Below the pieces are notes generated by a model that had not been told where the DNA came from, ran no database searches, and saw only the letters and a list, made by a program, of their open reading frames with translations. The translations under genes and the position numbers were made by a program. From positions 1 through 10,270 of the forward strand of contig JAFZUB010000087.1 in assembly GCA_017618515.1 (NCBI GenBank): a stretch of 10,270 nt of DNA. Reading direction: 5' to 3'. Positions 8,524 to 10,270 of the stretch are shown here, in pieces. The first letter of the stretch is position 1, and each line of letters begins with the position of its first letter. The DNA is from Bacteroidaceae bacterium (lineage in GTDB: Bacteria > Bacteroidota > Bacteroidia > Bacteroidales > Bacteroidaceae).

Positions 8524-8533
8524 TGCGCGCGCA
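8524..8533. repeat. Alternating GC palindrome just after the GH2 stop
   Basis: TGCGCGCGCA is a perfect 10-bp palindrome of alternating purine and pyrimidine, three bases after the GH2 stop codon. It stands out in an AT-rich spacer. No U-run follows it, so it is not a standard terminator. Confidence 0.4.
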
Positions 8534-8561
8534 TAATGCTAAAAAATATTAAAGCATTTGC
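8531..8561. terminator. Possible weak hairpin between GH2 and bamD
   Basis: GCATAATGCT (8531-8540) can pair with AGCATTTGC (8553-8561): nine base pairs with one bulged T, around a 12-base A/T loop. It lies 10 bp past the GH2 stop and its right arm covers the -33 element of the bamD promoter. It could end the GH2 transcript or act as an operator. There is no following T-tract, so a terminator role is uncertain. Confidence 0.3.
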
Positions 8562-8588
8562 ACAATTGAGAATAATGTCGTAATTTTG
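8557..8588 (+). promoter_or_regulatory. Bacteroidetes-type promoter for bamD-rpoZ-DUF4293(-ssb)
   Basis: TTTG (8557-8560) and TAATTTTG (8581-8588) with a 20-bp spacer match the Bacteroidetes -33/-7 consensus. The -7 region TCGTAATTTTGC is identical over 12 bases to that of the GH2 promoter. The -7 ends only 9 bp before ATG 8598, so the leader must be extremely short, or the message may be close to leaderless. Confidence 0.75.
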
Positions 8589-8597
8589 CACGCCGAA

Positions 8598-9455
8598 ATG
8601 AAAATCCTATATATCCTTGCCCTGTCGGCAACTCTACTTACATCTTGCCACACCATCAACACTGTGCTCAAGAGCAACGACCGCGAATACAAGTTTGAGG
8701 TCGCCAAGCAGATGTATGCACAGGGTAAATACGCCAATGCCTATATCGTGCTCGACAATATCCTGCCCAGCATGCGCAACACCAAGGCAGGCGACGAGGC
8801 TCTCTTCCTCGCCGGAATGTGCAAGTTCTATAGTCAAGACTACGACGCAGCCAGCGAGATATTCAAGCGCTACTACACCAGGTCATACCCCTTTGGACAG
8901 TTCGTCGATGAAGCACGCTACTACACTGCCCTGTCCTACTACGAGTCCACCTATCCCGTGCGACTCGACCAGAGCGCTACCTACGATGCCATGCGCGAAA
9001 TCCAGAACGCCATGGAAAACAATCCTGACAGCAAATACTACAACGCACTCAAAGAGATGCTCTTCCAGCTTCAGGACCGCATTGTAGAGAAAGAATACCT
9101 CGCCGCCAAGCTCTACTTCGACCTCGGCGACTACTTTCTCAACTGCCTCATGGGCGGTAGCAACTACGAAGCCTGCGTCGTCACAGCGCAGAATGCCATC
9201 CGCGACTATCCCTACTCGCCGCGCAAGGAAGACTTCGCCATACTCGTACTCAAGGCCAAGTATCAGCTCGCTCAGAGTAGTGTGGAGAGCAAGAAATACG
9301 AACGCTACAGCGACACCGTCGACGAGTACTACGGATTCGTCAACGAGTTCCCGCAGTCCCGCTTCCTCAACGATGCCAAGCAGATATACGAAAAATCTGA
9401 GAAAGAGCTCCGCAGCAAGCGCCTCCAGCAATACGTCCCTGACGAAAACAGCTAA
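8598..9455 (+). CDS. bamD: Outer membrane protein assembly factor BamD (lipoprotein)
   Basis: Lipoprotein of the BAM complex, which with BamA folds and inserts beta-barrel proteins into the outer membrane. The protein has 285 residues, the usual size for Bacteroidetes BamD. Residues 1-17 form a lipoprotein signal ending in LLTSC, with Cys17 as the lipidated residue. HTIN follows the cysteine, with no acidic/lysine-rich surface-export signal, in keeping with a periplasm-facing lipoprotein. The rest is alpha-helical TPR-like sequence: KFEVAKQMYAQGKYANAYIVL near 35-55, then ALFLAGMCKFYSQDYDAASEIFKRY, ARYYTALSYY, and late in the chain VDEYYGFVNEFPQSRFLNDA, all typical of BamD. ATG 8598 is chosen over the in-frame TTG at 8586 because the latter lies in the promoter -7 element and would add residues ahead of the signal peptide. 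It is the first gene of a same-strand run with rpoZ 37 bp downstream. Confidence 0.87.
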   Translation: MKILYILALSATLLTSCHTINTVLKSNDREYKFEVAKQMYAQGKYANAYIVLDNILPSMRNTKAGDEALFLAGMCKFYSQDYDAASEIFKRYYTRSYPFGQFVDEARYYTALSYYESTYPVRLDQSATYDAMREIQNAMENNPDSKYYNALKEMLFQLQDRIVEKEYLAAKLYFDLGDYFLNCLMGGSNYEACVVTAQNAIRDYPYSPRKEDFAILVLKAKYQLAQSSVESKKYERYSDTVDEYYGFVNEFPQSRFLNDAKQIYEKSEKELRSKRLQQYVPDENS

Positions 9456-9492
9456 CACACGACAAATAAATCATAAATAATACATTATTATC

Positions 9493-9825
9493 ATGGACTA
9501 CAAAAAGACCAAAGCACCCGTCACCACCAAGACCCGCAACCTGATGGACTTTGCCGACACCACAGGCAATATCTACGAGAGCGTAGTAATCATGGGGAAG
9601 CGCGCTAATCAGATCGCTTCTGACATAAAGACCGACCTCACCCAGAAACTCAAAGAGTTTGGCGGCAAGAACGACTCCCTCGAAGAGGAGTTCGACAACC
9701 GTGAGCAGACCGAGATCTCCCGCTACTATGAGCGCATGCCCAAGCCCAGCCTCATGGCAGAGCAAGAGATGCTCGAAAACCAAATCTATTTCCGCAATCC
9801 CCGCGAAGAGAAAAAGTTCAAATAA
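9493..9825 (+). CDS. rpoZ: DNA-directed RNA polymerase omega subunit (Bacteroidetes type)
   Basis: Small subunit that clamps the beta-prime chain and aids RNA polymerase assembly. The protein has 110 residues. The omega/Rpb6 signature is seen at NIYESVVIMGKRANQI (26-41), the region holding the conserved Arg-Ala helix. It is followed by an acidic, charged stretch and a C-terminal tail rich in Glu, Arg and Lys that proteobacterial omega lacks. This form is usually annotated as an RpoZ family protein in Bacteroidetes and commonly follows bamD. ATG 9493 opens the frame after a 37-bp AT-rich gap with no visible promoter, so expression probably comes from the bamD promoter. Its TAA stop directly abuts the ATG of the next gene, which suggests translational coupling. 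Confidence 0.82.
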   Translation: MDYKKTKAPVTTKTRNLMDFADTTGNIYESVVIMGKRANQIASDIKTDLTQKLKEFGGKNDSLEEEFDNREQTEISRYYERMPKPSLMAEQEMLENQIYFRNPREEKKFK

Positions 9826-10206
9826 ATGATCCAACGCATCCAGACCATCCACCTGCTACTCTCCGTTATCGCCGGCATAGTAGCCATCATTATAGGTTTC
9901 AGCTCCACCGCCCAGTGGGTTAAGATAGCATGGCTGTGCCTCGTGGGTCTCGGCGTGCTGCTCGCTGCATGGAGCATCTTCCTCTACAAGAATCGTATGC
10001 GGCAGCTCAGCATCGTCAATCTCTCCACAGTATGCCATGCCCTCACCGGCGTAGTACTTGGCATCGCCTCGCTCACCGGCACCACAGTGGAGTGGGGTAG
10101 TGCAGCCATCCTCCTTCCCCTCGCAGCCATCATTCTCAACCTCCTCGCCTGTCGCCGCATCCGCTTCGACGAGCGCCTCGTCCGCTCCGCCGACAGACTG
10201 AGATAA
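9826..10206 (+). CDS. DUF4293 family membrane protein
   Basis: Inner-membrane protein of unknown function found in Bacteroidetes. The family signature is clear at both ends: MIQRIQT at the N-terminus, a basic YKNRMRQ turn after the second hydrophobic helix (around 54-60), and RFDERLVRSADRLR at the C-terminus. Four hydrophobic helices can be seen at about 10-27, 31-53, 68-85 and 90-108. With 126 residues it is shorter than the members I recall (around 140-160); the loop between helices 1 and 2 looks reduced to a few residues. The ATG follows the rpoZ stop with no gap, a strong sign of one operon and coupled translation. No catalytic motif is visible, and a link to transcription or the envelope is only suggested by its neighbours. 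Confidence 0.8.
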   Translation: MIQRIQTIHLLLSVIAGIVAIIIGFSSTAQWVKIAWLCLVGLGVLLAAWSIFLYKNRMRQLSIVNLSTVCHALTGVVLGIASLTGTTVEWGSAAILLPLAAIILNLLACRRIRFDERLVRSADRLR

Positions 10207-10218
10207 CCCTACTCATTC

Positions 10219-10270
10219 GTGTCATTAAACAAAGCTCTACTCATCGGTAACGTAGGCCGTGAACCCAACG
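10219..10270 (+). CDS. ssb: Single-stranded DNA-binding protein, 5' end only (GTG start)
   Basis: Only 17 full codons are present before the right edge. They read (M)SLNKALLIGNVGREPN, the N-terminal beta-strand of bacterial SSB, where N-K-x-x-L-I-G-N-V-G-x-x-P is the family hallmark. SSB coats single-stranded DNA during replication and repair. The start is GTG 10219: it is the only start codon in this frame after the in-frame TAA that ends the DUF4293 gene at 10206, and the homology begins right there. The 12-bp gap places it in the same transcription unit unless a promoter lies inside the upstream gene. A PriB-like or plasmid-type SSB paralogue cannot be excluded from so little sequence. Confidence 0.75.
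   Translation, partial: MSLNKALLIGNVGREPN

Noticed and set aside
8586..8597. TTG start four codons upstream of the bamD ATG
   Set aside because: It overlaps the -7 element and adds residues that do not improve the lipoprotein signal.
9476..9492. AATAAT/ATTATT inverted repeat before rpoZ
   Set aside because: Short, AT-only and with a two-base loop; too weak to call a terminator or operator.
1..10270. Search for tRNA, rRNA, CRISPR arrays, insertion sequences, phage or defence genes
   Set aside because: No repeat-spacer pattern, transposase or integrase motif, tRNA-like cloverleaf or rRNA stretch was seen; the window is filled with metabolic and housekeeping genes.

Overview
The window reads as chromosomal DNA of a Bacteroidales bacterium, probably a gut Prevotellaceae or Muribaculaceae relative; the exact genus cannot be told from the sequence alone. 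The grounds are three promoters of the Bacteroidetes type (TTTG near -33 and TAnnTTTG near -7), no clear Shine-Dalgarno sequences, a GT3-family (eukaryote-like) glycogen synthase, and a BamD / Bacteroidetes-type RNA polymerase omega / DUF4293 gene run. It is moderately GC-rich in the genes, with AT-rich spacers.

Layout. Positions 1-4161, minus strand: a two-gene glycogen unit, with a GT3 glycogen synthase (2464-4161) followed by an alpha-glucan phosphorylase (1-2418, running off the left edge). The 45-bp gap and the last codons of the synthase contain a 7-bp tandem repeat. Positions 4162-4473: a 312-bp divergent intergenic region with one promoter facing each way and several palindromes and direct repeats that could be operators. 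Positions 4474-8520, plus strand: a very large secreted GH2 beta-galactosidase-like enzyme with two extra C-terminal modules. Positions 8521-8597: a spacer with a palindrome, a possible hairpin and a third promoter. Positions 8598-10270, plus strand: a tight housekeeping run of bamD (outer-membrane assembly lipoprotein), rpoZ (RNA polymerase omega), a DUF4293 membrane protein and the first 17 codons of ssb.

How the genes work together. The synthase and phosphorylase form opposite arms of glycogen storage (building and phosphorolysis of alpha-1,4-glucan). The GH2 enzyme, exported to the periplasm or beyond, would release sugar from beta-linked, probably galactose-containing, glycans; no SusC/SusD pair or regulator lies in the window. 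The right-hand genes serve envelope biogenesis, transcription and replication and are probably co-transcribed from the promoter in front of bamD.

I found no sign of a novel defence system, mobile element, CRISPR array, tRNA or rRNA. The points most worth a second look are regulatory or structural details: the heptamer repeat that runs through a stop codon, a 9-bp direct repeat two helical turns apart on the glycogen promoter, a long inserted loop in the GH2 sugar-binding domain, and ssb following DUF4293.
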